Made by a program: the position numbers and the translations under genes
The notes under the pieces: model-generated
Databases searched by the model: none
The model's input: the letters and a program-made list of their open reading frames with translations, nothing else
What the model was told of the DNA's origin: nothing
From: Parvularia atlantis
Taxonomy: Eukaryota; Opisthokonta; Rotosphaerida
Assembly: GCA_943704415.1 (NCBI GenBank)
Contig: CALSCO010002106.1
Coordinates: 1-32,002, forward strand
Length of the DNA stretch: 32,002 bases
Reading direction: 5' to 3'
Shown here: piece after piece, positions 1 through 9,200 of the stretch
Layout: every line of letters starts with the position of its first letter
How positions within the stretch are numbered: the first letter of the stretch is position 1

Positions 1-1128
1 GGGGGGGGCCAGCGCGGGGCGGCCGCACCTGTGGTAGCGGATCATGTAGAGCGCCGGCAGCGGCAGGAAGTCCTTGACGACGTTGTAGAGGTACCTGCGC
101 GCGCGCGCAATGTCAGCGCAAACGAACGCGCCGCTGAGCGCACGCACTCGTCGTGGCCCCACGACATGTGGACCTTGTCCAGGCCGCAGCCGCGCTCGTA
201 GATGCCGAGCTCGGTCATGAGCGCGGCGTCGCGGAAGTCCGGGTTGAGCTCAAAGTACTCGGGGAAGACGACCTTGTCCGAGAACTTGCAGCCTGCCAAA
301 GCGCTCAGCGGGCCGCGGAGGCGTCGCGGGCGGGTGCGCACCGACGGGGAAGGTGTCGCCCACGACGCACTCCTGCGGCTCGCCCCAGAGGCAGAGGATC
401 TTGCCGAGGTCGTGGATGAGGCCCGTCAGGATCATCCAGCGCGGCTGGCCGTCCTTGCGCATGGACTCGGCCGTCTGCAGGCAGTGCTGCGTAGGCGCGT
501 GCGGTGAGCGGTCGCGCGAGGGCCGATACGTGGGCGGGCGGCGCCCACCTGGATCTGCGTCATAGACGTGTCCGGGTCGCTGTCGTCGACGAGCGTGTCC
601 TGCAAAGGGGCGACGGCGCGCGGGTGAGCGGTCGCGGACGCGCGCACGTCCGTCGTCGTCCGCACCAGGTACTCGAGCGCCTCCCAGATGCCCATCGACA
701 TGCGGCTGCTCTCCTTGACCTGCGCGAACTGCTGCTTCTTGGCCAGGACGAAGCTGAGCGACTGCGGCGTACGGAATGTTGGGGAATCGTCGTCGTGCAC
801 AAGCGCGCGCGGCACCTGCATCTCGTGGTTCTTCTTGTAGAAGGCGCGCACGGACGGCTTGGCGTCTTTCTTGTAGTCGCGGAACTCCTCCTTGGCCTTG
901 TGCGGCTTGAAGCCCTCGGCGGTGCCTGCTCGTGCGGGGCAGCGGTTGGCGCGCGCCCACTCGCGCCCAACGTGGTTCAGCCCGCGCACCCGCCGCCTCC
1001 GGGCCGAGCGCCGCGTCCGCGGCCGGCGCGTACTTCTTCTGCAGGAACTCGTCCCAGTCGTGCTCGACGGGGATCCCCGTGTGATGCACGGTGGAGGCGC
1101 CGGCGCCGTGGTCGACCGTGGGGGCCAT
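1..1128 (-). CDS. MIOX: myo-inositol oxygenase (3' end beyond window)
   Basis: MIOX is a cytosolic di-iron enzyme that opens the ring of myo-inositol to give D-glucuronate. The start chosen is the ATG at 1128, which opens [10 protein letters not shown]. Exons spliced by hand give, in order, the [13 protein letters not shown] region, [30 protein letters not shown] (first iron histidine), LIHDLGKIL (His-Asp pair), [27 protein letters not shown] (third histidine) and LYMIRYHS (fourth histidine). These match the family's metal ligands in order. The last exon seen ends at 29 with a donor GTGCGG, so the final Asp ligand and the C-terminus lie left of the window. Seven introns are seen or begun; most start GTGCG. 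One of them, 762-815, is 54 bp and free of stops. The upstream gap holds a perfect palindrome. The identification is secure; individual splice sites are inferred. Confidence 0.93.
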
Positions 1129-1138
1129 CAGTACGCGG

Positions 1139-1152
1139 GAAAACCGGTTTTC
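1139..1152. promoter_or_regulatory. 14-bp perfect palindrome upstream of MIOX
   Basis: GAAAACCGGTTTTC is a perfect 14-bp inverted repeat 11 bp upstream of the MIOX start codon. Its core AACCGGTT equals the Grainyhead/CP2 site known in opisthokonts. The flanking GCGGGAAA also resembles an E2F site. A regulatory role is inferred only from position and symmetry. Confidence 0.4.
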
Positions 1153-1261
1153 GCGATCTAGCGCACGACAAGACGAGGCAGAGCCCTCTGCGGCAGACAA
1201 GGCACGGATGGTACACGGCAGCGCACGCCAACAACCACACACGGGGAGGAGAGCGGCCGCG

Positions 1262-1915
1262 TCACGCCCCGGGCCGATCGTCGCTGCTGTCGCGCCGGAT
1301 CAGCTGGTGCTCGACCTCGCTCAGATACGCGGGCAGATCGCCGGACGACTGCGCGTGCGTGAGCGGGGCCGGCGCGAGCCGATCCGCGCGGCGCACCTCC
1401 GACGCGCCCGCGCTGAGCGCGTCGAGGCTCGCGGTCGTCGTGAGCGCACGCGTCTGCCGCTCGACCAGGTGGTGGAAGTTCTCGACCGAGCCGTTGAGCA
1501 GGTGGCTCGGCAGCGACAGGCTTGCGTCGTCGTACTTGCTGCGCGCGAGCGGCACCGGCGTGGGCGTCGGCACCGCGTCCTCGCCATGCACCATGTGCAG
1601 GCGCTCGAGCGAGCCGTTGCGCAGGTGGTCGGGCAGCCCGTAGCCGTCGTACACGCCGCGGTGCGGCTGCGCGCGCGTGCTGGGCGTCGCGAGCCGCTCG
1701 ACCGAGCCGCTCATGAGGTGCGCGGGCAGGGCCTCGCCGCTGCTGCTTCTGCTGCTGTCGCTGCTGTCACTACTTCCGCTGCTGCCGCTGCCGCCGCTGC
1801 TGCTGCCGCCGCCGCCGCCCGCACGGCCCGCCTTGCGCCCCCGCGACCCGCCCTCGCCGCCGCTGCCGTCGTCGCCGCGCTTGAGCGGCTGCTGCGTCGT
1901 CGTCCACTCTGACAT
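1262..1915 (-). CDS. unrecognised low-complexity protein with LPxHLxxGSxE repeats
   Basis: I do not recognise this protein. It is a single uninterrupted exon of 217 residues, from the ATG at 1915 ([10 protein letters not shown]) to a stop at 1262. Residues 12-60 are Gly/Ser/Arg-rich and look disordered. A short motif follows three times: [13 protein letters not shown] (from residue 63), [13 protein letters not shown] (94) and [13 protein letters not shown] (135). A degenerate fourth copy, [12 protein letters not shown], begins at 194. No signal peptide or membrane segment is visible. It is intronless where most neighbours are not. It sits head to head with SIN1, 135 bp apart. Conservation of the motif inside divergent linkers, and codon use like the neighbours, favour a real gene. 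It could be a scaffold or docking-motif protein, but the function is unknown. Confidence 0.65.
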   Translation of the reverse strand: MSEWTTTQQPLKRGDDGSGGEGGSRGRKAGRAGGGGGSSSGGSGSSGSSDSSDSSRSSSGEALPAHLMSGSVERLATPSTRAQPHRGVYDGYGLPDHLRNGSLERLHMVHGEDAVPTPTPVPLARSKYDDASLSLPSHLLNGSVENFHHLVERQTRALTTTASLDALSAGASEVRRADRLAPAPLTHAQSSGDLPAYLSEVEHQLIRRDSSDDRPGA

Positions 1916-2050
1916 CTGCTCTGTAGGCGAGAACGGTCGCTGTTTGCGCAGCGTGGCGGCGCTTCCCGCGAGCTGAGCGTCTCGTCGGTGCGCCCGTCGT
2001 CCGTCGCCCTCCCCGCCGCAGCGCGTGACACGCCCGCGCCGCGCAGGCCG
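1916..2050. promoter_or_regulatory. divergent promoter region, repeat protein / SIN1
   Basis: The 135 bp between the two outward-facing start codons must hold both promoters or 5' leaders. It contains CTTCCCGCG, close to an E2F core. No TATA box is evident. Confidence 0.5.
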
Positions 2051-4108
2051 ATGGCGCTGCTCACGGACAGCGCGTACGTGATCCAGCAGATCCGCCTCGC
2101 GGCGCTGCACAACGACGGGCCGCTCGCCGGTGCGTGTTTGTTGGCCCACCTCGCGCGCGCACGCACGACGCCCGCACGGCGCTCACGGGGCGCGCAGAGC
2201 GCGTGATCATGACCAACGGCCCGCTGGACGGGTCGTCCTTCAACGAGAGCATGTACGAGCACCTGAGCGCGGCCGCCGACAAGGAGGACGCCTCGCCCAA
2301 GCGGCGCAACTCGAAAAACGCGGCCAACAAGCGCCAGTCGCGCGCGGTGCGGCCCGCCCCCCTTCTCCAGCCTCCCGCGCCGACGCCGTGCCGCGGCCGC
2401 AGCTCCAGACGCGGTCGCAGGTCATCACCAAGCCGCCCGTGCTCGACGCGCCGCCGGCCAAGGAGCCGCCGCCGGGCAAGCCGAGCTTCACCAAGCAGCC
2501 GGTCAAGGGGACCGCCACGCCGCGCAAGTCGGCCCTGGCCGAGCTCATCAAGGCCAAGTCGGGCATCCACAACGCGTACCGCATCTACGCGCACTACGTG
2601 CGTGCCATTCGCACTCGCGTCACGGCGTCTCACGCGCGCCGCCAGTGCGGCAAGGGCGAGGCCAAGCCGATCCGGCTAATGATCTGGCTGCCGTTCTCGA
2701 GCGACAAGAAGACGGTGCGATGCCGCCGTGGCACGGCTGGGTGGTGCTGAGCTGCGAGGGGCCGCGCAGCCGCTCGAGATTATCGTCAAGTCGGACGCGA
2801 CGGTCGAGGACGTGATCGGCTACACGCTGTACGAGTACACCGACCAGGGGCGACACCCGCCCGTGCTGGACGTGCTGCACGCGTACTCGCTGCGAATCGT
2901 CGAGGATAACGGCGTGATCGACGACGACTTTCCCGGTGCGGGCTCCTCGCGCGCCCGTGTCGACTGTCTCCGCCGCTCACGCCTCCCGGCAGCCCTCGAG
3001 CGCTCGCGGCAGATCGAAAAGTTCTCATTTGACCAGTTTGCGCTCGTCGAGGCACCGAGGCAACAAGGCGCGTGCGCGCGCTTGCGCCGGCCTGCGCTGT
3101 ACGCGCGGTCTGACACGCACGGCGTGCACGCACACAGTACTCGCGGCCGAGGAGGCCAAGCGGCAAAAGCAGCAAAAGTCGGGCCACATCCTGCTCAAGA
3201 TCCACCTCTACAGCACGCTCGAGATCAAGCAGACCTCAACCATCTCGGCCACGACGGACCAGCTGCTTTCCGGTGCGTCGCTGGTGCCGCGCGCCCAAGC
3301 CGCTCGCCGACGCGTCGTGCGCGCACGCAGACCTGCTGAGGGTCCTGTGCGAGAAGCACAAGCTCAACATGGAGGAGTACACGCTGCGCATGGACGACAC
3401 CAAGACCGACCTGCCGCTCAACAAGACCGTCGGCGAGGTCCAGGTGGCGACGCTCTGCCTGATGAAGAAGTACTCGCACAGCGCCGGCGACATCTTCCTG
3501 CGCCCCGCCGGCGAACGCCCGATCGACGACGCCGAGGAGAAGCGCTACTCGGAGATTATGGTCAACGAGCACCTCGCGTACAAGGTGCGCCACCACCCGT
3601 AGACGCACGGCACGCTGACCGGCGCGCAGAAATACAACGTGACGCGGAGGCTGCCGCTCTTTGGCGGCAAGCAGGAGCGCATCCTCGCGATTGACGGCGA
3701 CCTTGTGCACAACATGCCCGGCGACTCAAGGTGCGCGGGCGCGGACGGGGCCGCGCGTTGCCACCGCTGACGCGCCCCGCAATGCAGCCGCGGCTTCTTC
3801 GAGTCGCAGAAGACGACATCGATCCACGTCTCATCGATCGTCTCGATCGAGACGCGCGTACCGTCCATCCTCAAGCTCGTCTACCGCAAGGTGCGAGCAT
3901 GCGGCGTGGCGCGGCGTGGCGAGGGGGCTGACGGGCGCGCGCAGGACCGCGAGCAGAGGGTGTACGAGCTTGAGACGCAGAACCCTGAGGAGGCCGGTGC
4001 GCATGCGCACGCGCCCGGTGCAGCCACATGCGGCGCTCACGCGCAGCGCGCCTCGCAGAGGAGATCGTCTCGCGCATCAACAGGCTCATCTCGCGCAGCA
4101 GGTCATGA
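2051..4108 (+). CDS. SIN1: TORC2 subunit SIN1/AVO1
   Basis: SIN1 is the substrate-recruiting subunit of TOR complex 2, which phosphorylates AGC kinases at membranes. The ATG at 2051 opens MALLTDSAYVIQQIRLA, as in SIN1 N-termini. Hand splicing with eleven introns of 45-70 bp gives 475 residues with an unbroken frame to TGA at 4106-4108. In order there is a basic and Pro-rich linker, the CRIM domain (PIRLMIWLPFSSD, PLEIIVKSDATVEDVIGYTL, SLRIVEDNGVIDDDF), a Ras-binding-like domain (HILLKIHLYSTLEIK, LRVLCEKHKLNMEEYTLRMD) and a C-terminal PH domain (KYNVTRRLPLFGGKQERIL, TTSIHVSSIVSIET, ELETQNPEEAEEIVSRINRL). Ten donors are GTGCG; one, at 3068-3137, is best explained by a GC-AG intron. It is tail to tail with the RING-CH gene, 84 bp away. 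Confidence 0.93.
3068..3137 (+). other. probable GC-AG intron in SIN1
   Basis: The CRIM exon and the next exon (ALVEAPRQQ to VLAAEEAKRQK) join in frame only if the donor is G|GCGCGT. No GT in the stretch has the required phase with a CAG acceptor. A branch-like CTGAC lies upstream of the CACAG acceptor. Confidence 0.55.
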
Positions 4109-4192
4109 TGGGAGTCGTGTGACATGATGTTCAAATCGCACAGAGAGCAGCAGGCAGACAGGCGAACTACGTGTGATGCAAGGCGGGGACGC

Positions 4193-5131
4193 TCACTGCG
4201 TCTCTGGCACCTCGAGGATCGAGTCGCCCATGGCCGTGAGCCGCTCGCGCGCAAAGTCCCGGAGGACCTGGTAGAGCGCGAAGACGGCGCGGATGATGCC
4301 GATGATGACGATGACGACCAGCAGGAATTTCCAGTTGTCCGCGTTGGACGTGCCCGCGCGGTGCGGGCGCAGGAAATCCACGAGGAAGTGTCCGCCCGAG
4401 ATCGTCACAAGCAGGTTGACGAACCCGCCCAGACCGAGCGCATACGACCCTGTCCACGCCGCGCGCGCACGCTCAGCTCTTCTTTGCGCGCGCGGGGCAG
4501 GCATGAAGCCGCGCACCGTAGATCATGTGGTTGAGGTCCACCGTCAGAAAGTCCGACAAGCTCTCGGCGAAAAGCAGCTGCGCGCACGCGCGCAACGCGT
4601 CAGCGGCCCGTCGGTCCGTTTGCCGCTGCACCTTGACGGCGAAGCCCGATACGAAGATGATGACGAAGATGAGCAGCAGCGTCGCGGCAAACAGCACCCC
4701 TGCGCATGATGCGCGTGTGTGAGGGCCGCGGCGAGGGCGCCAGGTTAGAGAGCGCACCATTGCGCGTCAGCATCTGCGCCCATCGCGAGCGGTTGATGTT
4801 GTAGCGGAAGTGACACAGGTCGCACTGGAAGTAGACCTCACGCTTGGTGCTGCGGTTGCGCCACTCGTCCAGGCACCTCACGTGGACGTACTTCATGCTG
4901 CCCTGGGCGCGCACACGGACGGATGAGCGCCCGCGAGCCTCGGCGTGTGGCGCGCACCTTGCACCGGCACGGCGAGAACAGGCGCCCGAGCTCGGCCTCC
5001 TCCGCCACGCCGCCGAGGCAGATGCGGCACGTGCGCTCGGGCCTCGGCGCGGGCTGCGCCGGCTCGTGCGCTTGGCGTGCGTCGTCGAGCCACGCATCCG
5101 CTCGCGGCGGCGATGGAGCGTCGTCCATCAT
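4193..5131 (-). CDS. membrane-anchored RING-CH (MARCH-type) E3 ubiquitin ligase
   Basis: This is a membrane E3 ligase of the RING-CH class, which ubiquitinates membrane or ER/endosomal proteins. The start is MMDDAPSPP at 5131. The RING-CH signature runs CRICL...CRCK, then after a 55-bp intron HVRCLDEWR, and CDLCHFRYNINRSRW, giving the C4-H-C3 spacing of the family. After a second GTGCGC intron come three hydrophobic stretches likely to span the membrane: GVLFAATLLLIFVIIFVSGF, then LGLGGFVNLLVTISGGHF, then FLLVVIVIIGIIRAVFAL. The protein ends LEVPETQ at a TGA at 4193. It resembles small fungal and protist MARCH-like proteins rather than multi-span Doa10. Its start codon is 24 bp from that of the divergent PAXX-like gene. 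The substrate is unknown. Confidence 0.88.
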
Positions 5132-5155
5132 GGCAGATTGTCACACAGCGCGGCC
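5132..5155. promoter_or_regulatory. 24-bp head-to-head intergenic region
   Basis: Only 24 bp separate the start codons of the RING-CH ligase and the PAXX-like gene. The promoters must therefore overlap each other, or the first exon of the neighbour. Confidence 0.55.
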
Positions 5156-6208
5156 ATGACTGTCGAGGCTGTGGCCGGCCTCGCGATGCCGCTGTTCGGG
5201 GCGGCGGGCGTGCGCTGGGTCGTGCACTCGCACGTGGACGAGCAGCAGCGGTGGTGGCTGCGGTGCGCGCCCGGCCGCGTGCCGTGCGCATCGGCTGACG
5301 ATTGCGCATCCGCACCGCAAGGCTCACCGACGGCGTCAAGTGGTACCAGACGCAGGTCACGCCCGCGATCATCGCCGAGCAGGTGGCGCGCTCTTTGAGA
5401 CTGGGCCCCGTGGCGCCCGAGGCTCACGTCCGCGCGGCCCAGGCCAAGAACGTGCGCATCAGCGTCGATCGCGTGCACCAGCACTTTGCCGGCAAGCTGG
5501 GCGAGGGCCTGTTCAGCGCCAAGACGCCCGGCGCCCACGGCGACTGCACGCTCTTCAACCAGGACGGCTACTCGTTCGTGCTGGCCGAGGCGCGCGCACG
5601 GCTGTGCTCGCCGCGTGCTCGATGCAGCCGACCGCCGTCGCCGCACACACGCGCGCACGCAGCTGCACGCCGAGCGCGCGCACGAGGTCAACCGCGAGTT
5701 TGTCTTTGCCGTCGCGTCGGCCTGCGCTAAGCGCAACGGGAACATCGGCAGCGCCAGTGCGTGCCGGTGCGTGCGGGCGTGCGGGCGCGACCGACGTGCG
5801 TCACGCAGGCAAGGACGGCGAGGACTTGCTGCTGGGCCAGATTAAGGCGCTCACGGTTCGCCTTGAGCCGGCGTTCTGGCTGCTGCTGCTGACGCTCGCG
5901 CAGGACGAGCTCTCGGCGCTCAAGTCGCAGCAGGCGCACGGCGTGTCGCTGTCGCAAAACATCGCCGTCGCGCCCGCGCTCGACTTTGTCGTGTCGCCGG
6001 CCAAGCGCCCGCCGAGCGGGCGGCCGGTGCACGCGGTGAAGCGCAAGGTTGGCGCGTCGCTCGTGAACCCGTGGACGAAGGAGTGCGTGTCTCGCTTGCG
6101 CTCACTGTGCGCTGCGCCCGAGCTGACGGTACATCGGCGCCGCTGCGCAGCGTGCACCAGTCGCACAGGCCAGAGTTCGAGGACGACGACGACGCAGCCG
6201 GGGCATGA
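5156..6208 (+). CDS. PAXX-like NHEJ factor (XRCC4/XLF superfamily candidate)
   Basis: In animals PAXX stabilises Ku at DNA breaks during non-homologous end joining. From the ATG at 5156, removing introns 5263-5321, 5590-5662, 5757-5808, 5856-5903 and 6083-6150 gives about 250 residues (human PAXX has 204). Splicing the first joins RWWLR to LTDGVKWYQTQVTP, resembling the PAXX head-domain segment LYVTDAAELWSTCFTP. Next come beta-rich DCTLFNQDGYSFVLAE, then a short heptad-like stretch, LLLGQIKALTDELSALKSQQ. After a Pro/basic linker the last exon gives KVGASLVNPWTKD...RPEFEDDDD. Human PAXX ends with SLINPGFK followed by VDFDE, its Ku-binding motif. The order of head, coil, linker and Ku-type tail supports the call. 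Overall identity is low, and the second and fourth introns are uncertain (GC donor; GTTCGC donor, 48 bp, stop-free). Confidence 0.68.
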
Positions 6209-6291
6209 CTGTGTATGTTGCACTGCGCGATGTGAACAAAGCAATGGGTGGGTGGGGCCAGACTGCGCCCCGGCGTGAGTGAAAGCTCGAC

Positions 6292-9200
6292 CTAGATGAT
6301 CATCTCGCCCTCGCGCAGCCGCCGCTCGGGCACCAGCGGCGAGTCGCTCTGCTGGCTCGTGTCGCTGCTGTGGCTCAGCGCGCGTATCGCGATATGCTGC
6401 GCCGACTTCCGGTTGGACCGCGGCGACGGTGATGCCTTCTCGACGTCGTCGCCGGTGACGACGACACTGGGCGCGTCCATGTCGGCCAGCTGCACGTGCT
6501 CGACGCCGTCCTGTGCGCAGTAGGGCGGCGTGAGTGGGCGGCGACCGGCCGGGGCGCCACCGCGTGCGCACCAGGTCGATAGCCGAGCCCATAGGACTGC
6601 TGCGGAGCCGCGTGACGACGCGCTTGCCCGTGGCCTCCTGCGTGTTGGTCGAGAACTGCCAGAGCGTATTAACGCGCTGGAGGAAGCTCAGGCGGTCCGG
6701 GTCGCTGCGCTCGCGGTCGGCGTAGACTTCGCGCATGATGTCCGAGTCGGTCGGATAGAACGTCGAGCGCATGTAGCTGCGACGGGGGGCGCGCGTGTGG
6801 GCAGGCGGCGGCGCTGCGTGCTGCGCGCACCGCAGCAGGAACGGCAGGCCCTGACACAGCGGCACGGTCAGTGCAATCGTCAGGTAGAACTTGGGCTGGA
6901 TGAGGATGTCCGGCAGCAGCCCGCCCAGGTAGATCGGGATGCCGCTGCGCACATACGCGCTCAGCAAGGACACGTACCACCGCGGCGCGCCGCACCTTGA
7001 CACGGAGAAGCCGTAGCCGACGATGGCGAGGAACGGCAGGAAGATACCCATCGACAGCAGCACTGTCAGCTGGAAGAACCACGGCCACGACCGGCTGATG
7101 AGCGCGACGTAAAAGTTGACGTTGACGATGATCTGCGCGCGATGCCGTGTCAGCCGCGGGGGGCAGCCGGGGGAGGCGGGGCGCGCGCACAGCCACGTAG
7201 ATGATCGTGCCCAGCTCAAACAGGTAGTCACCCGAGTAGCCCTGCGGCACGCTTGACGAGCTGTCGATCGTGTACGCCAGCAGGGGCACAATGAACACGA
7301 CGACCGACTGCAGCACGGCGACGCCGATGTGGAACCAATACAGGCGGAAGTTGAAGCTGGCGGCGCGCGGCTCAGCGCACGCGCGCACGCGCGAGGGGCG
7401 GGGCACACGCACTACTTGTGCGTGATGCCGCCGTAGAACAGCTCCGGGTGCGCCAGGATCGCCTTGGCCGGGATGTCCTGCACGCGCGCGGAACACGTGA
7501 GCAGTCAAGCGCAAGCGCGCTGAGGATGCAGCGGCGCACCTGGTCGTAGAACGCGGCGACGATGGGCGAGAGCGACGTGAACAGCAGGTTGTAAAACATG
7601 TTGTACGTGAACTGGAACAGCGACGCGCCCGTGTACCCGCACAGGTACTGCCGCGCCGTGCGCGTGAGGGGGCGCCGCCCCGAGCTCATCAGACACGCGC
7701 ACCTGAAACCAGAGCATCGGCAGCACGTAGACCATGTTTTTGTAGTAGATCATCAGCGCGAGGTGCGCAGACCGCACGTAGTTCCAGTGCCCGTGCACGA
7801 GCACGAGCCGCTGCAGGAACGCGAAGCGGCTGAAGGCGTAGTCGGACGCGTTCACGGCCTGCCGGCCCTCCTTGCCAAAAATGCCCACACCGACGTGCGC
7901 GCGCTGCCGAGGGGCGCCGCAATCAGCCGCCCGTTGATTACCATCGAATGCGCACCTGCAGCATCGACACGTCGTTTGCGCCGTCGCCGATCGCCAGCGT
8001 GACCGAGTGGGGTCGGTGCCGCTGCACGAGCGCGACGACCTGCGCCTTCTGCTTGGGCGCGACGCGGCAGCAGATGACTGACATGCACGACGTGCCGAGA
8101 ACGGCAAACTGGCAGGCCGCAATCAGCCGCCGCACGCTCACCGGCACACAGAGCGCGCACCTGGTACGAGAGCAGCGGGTCGGCCATGACCACCGCGACG
8201 GCATGGCCTTCAAACACGATCGTCGTCGGCGACTGGCGTCGCGCGTCAGCACGAAGCTCGCGCACGCAGGTGCCGCCTCACCTTGCGCTGCAGCTGCGAC
8301 TGCGGCCCGACAGCGCTCTCGGGAAAGACGAGCAGCCGTAGGCGGTCGCCGAGCGTGCGCTGGACGGGCGCGAGCGGCGCGTCCGGGTTGACGGCGCTGC
8401 GACGGGCAGCGTAAGCGTGGCGCAGTGCGGCGCGGCGCGATGGACGCACGCGAGGGCTTCGCGCAGCTGCTGGCCGACTTCTTCGTGCGTATGGCCGTCG
8501 ATCACAAACCGCTGCGAGTCATGCGCCAGCAGCTTGCACGAGAGGCCTGCACAGCACACACGCGCGCGAGCGAGCGACGAAGGTGAGCTGCGTGCACCGC
8601 CTGCGCGGAGGCGCACACCGACGCTCACGGCCGTCTCCTGCTTGTCGCCCGTCAGTACCCACACCTTGATGCCAGCCTGTCGCAGCAACTGGATCGTCTG
8701 CGAAACGCGCTCTGCACAGCGAGCGTGAGCGTGCACCGTGCGCATGGCGCGTCCGACGTGCCCTGCAGCCGGTCCTCGAGCGCCGTCACGCCCAGAAACG
8801 TCAGCTTGCGCTCGATTTCATCCGAGAGCCGCGCCAGCTGGTCTGCACGGTCGTCCATGCTGCAGCGGTAGGCGCTCGTCAGGACCGGCGTGCGCATGCG
8901 GGCACGCGCGCGCGCGCACCTCAACTCAGCACGTTTGTAGCGCTCGAGCCACTCCTGCAACTGCTCTGCGCTCAGCTCGCGGTAGGCGTAGCACAGCTGC
9001 GCGCGCCGGCGATGAGCTGGGCCGCGTCACCGCAGCGGCGGCTGACGCACCGTCCGCAGGCCCTCCTGGGCAAACTGGAGCACGGCACGGCCGGCCTCCT
9101 GGGCTTCGTGCGGGTCGGCGAGGCGGTCGAGCATGACGCTGTCGGCGCCCTGCGCGGCCACCGACATGTCAGGCCTGCTGTGAGCGATCGGCGAGCCGTT

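Noticed and set aside
250-1242. Long minus frame and opposite plus frames over MIOX
   Set aside because: They read through introns in the wrong phase. Only the spliced MIOX exons match a family.
5801-7408. 535-codon open frame on the minus strand across the PAXX-like 3' end and the P4-ATPase 3' region
   Set aside because: It is a shadow frame of GC-rich coding DNA. Only short segments are true P4-ATPase exons, and the rest is antisense to the PAXX-like gene.
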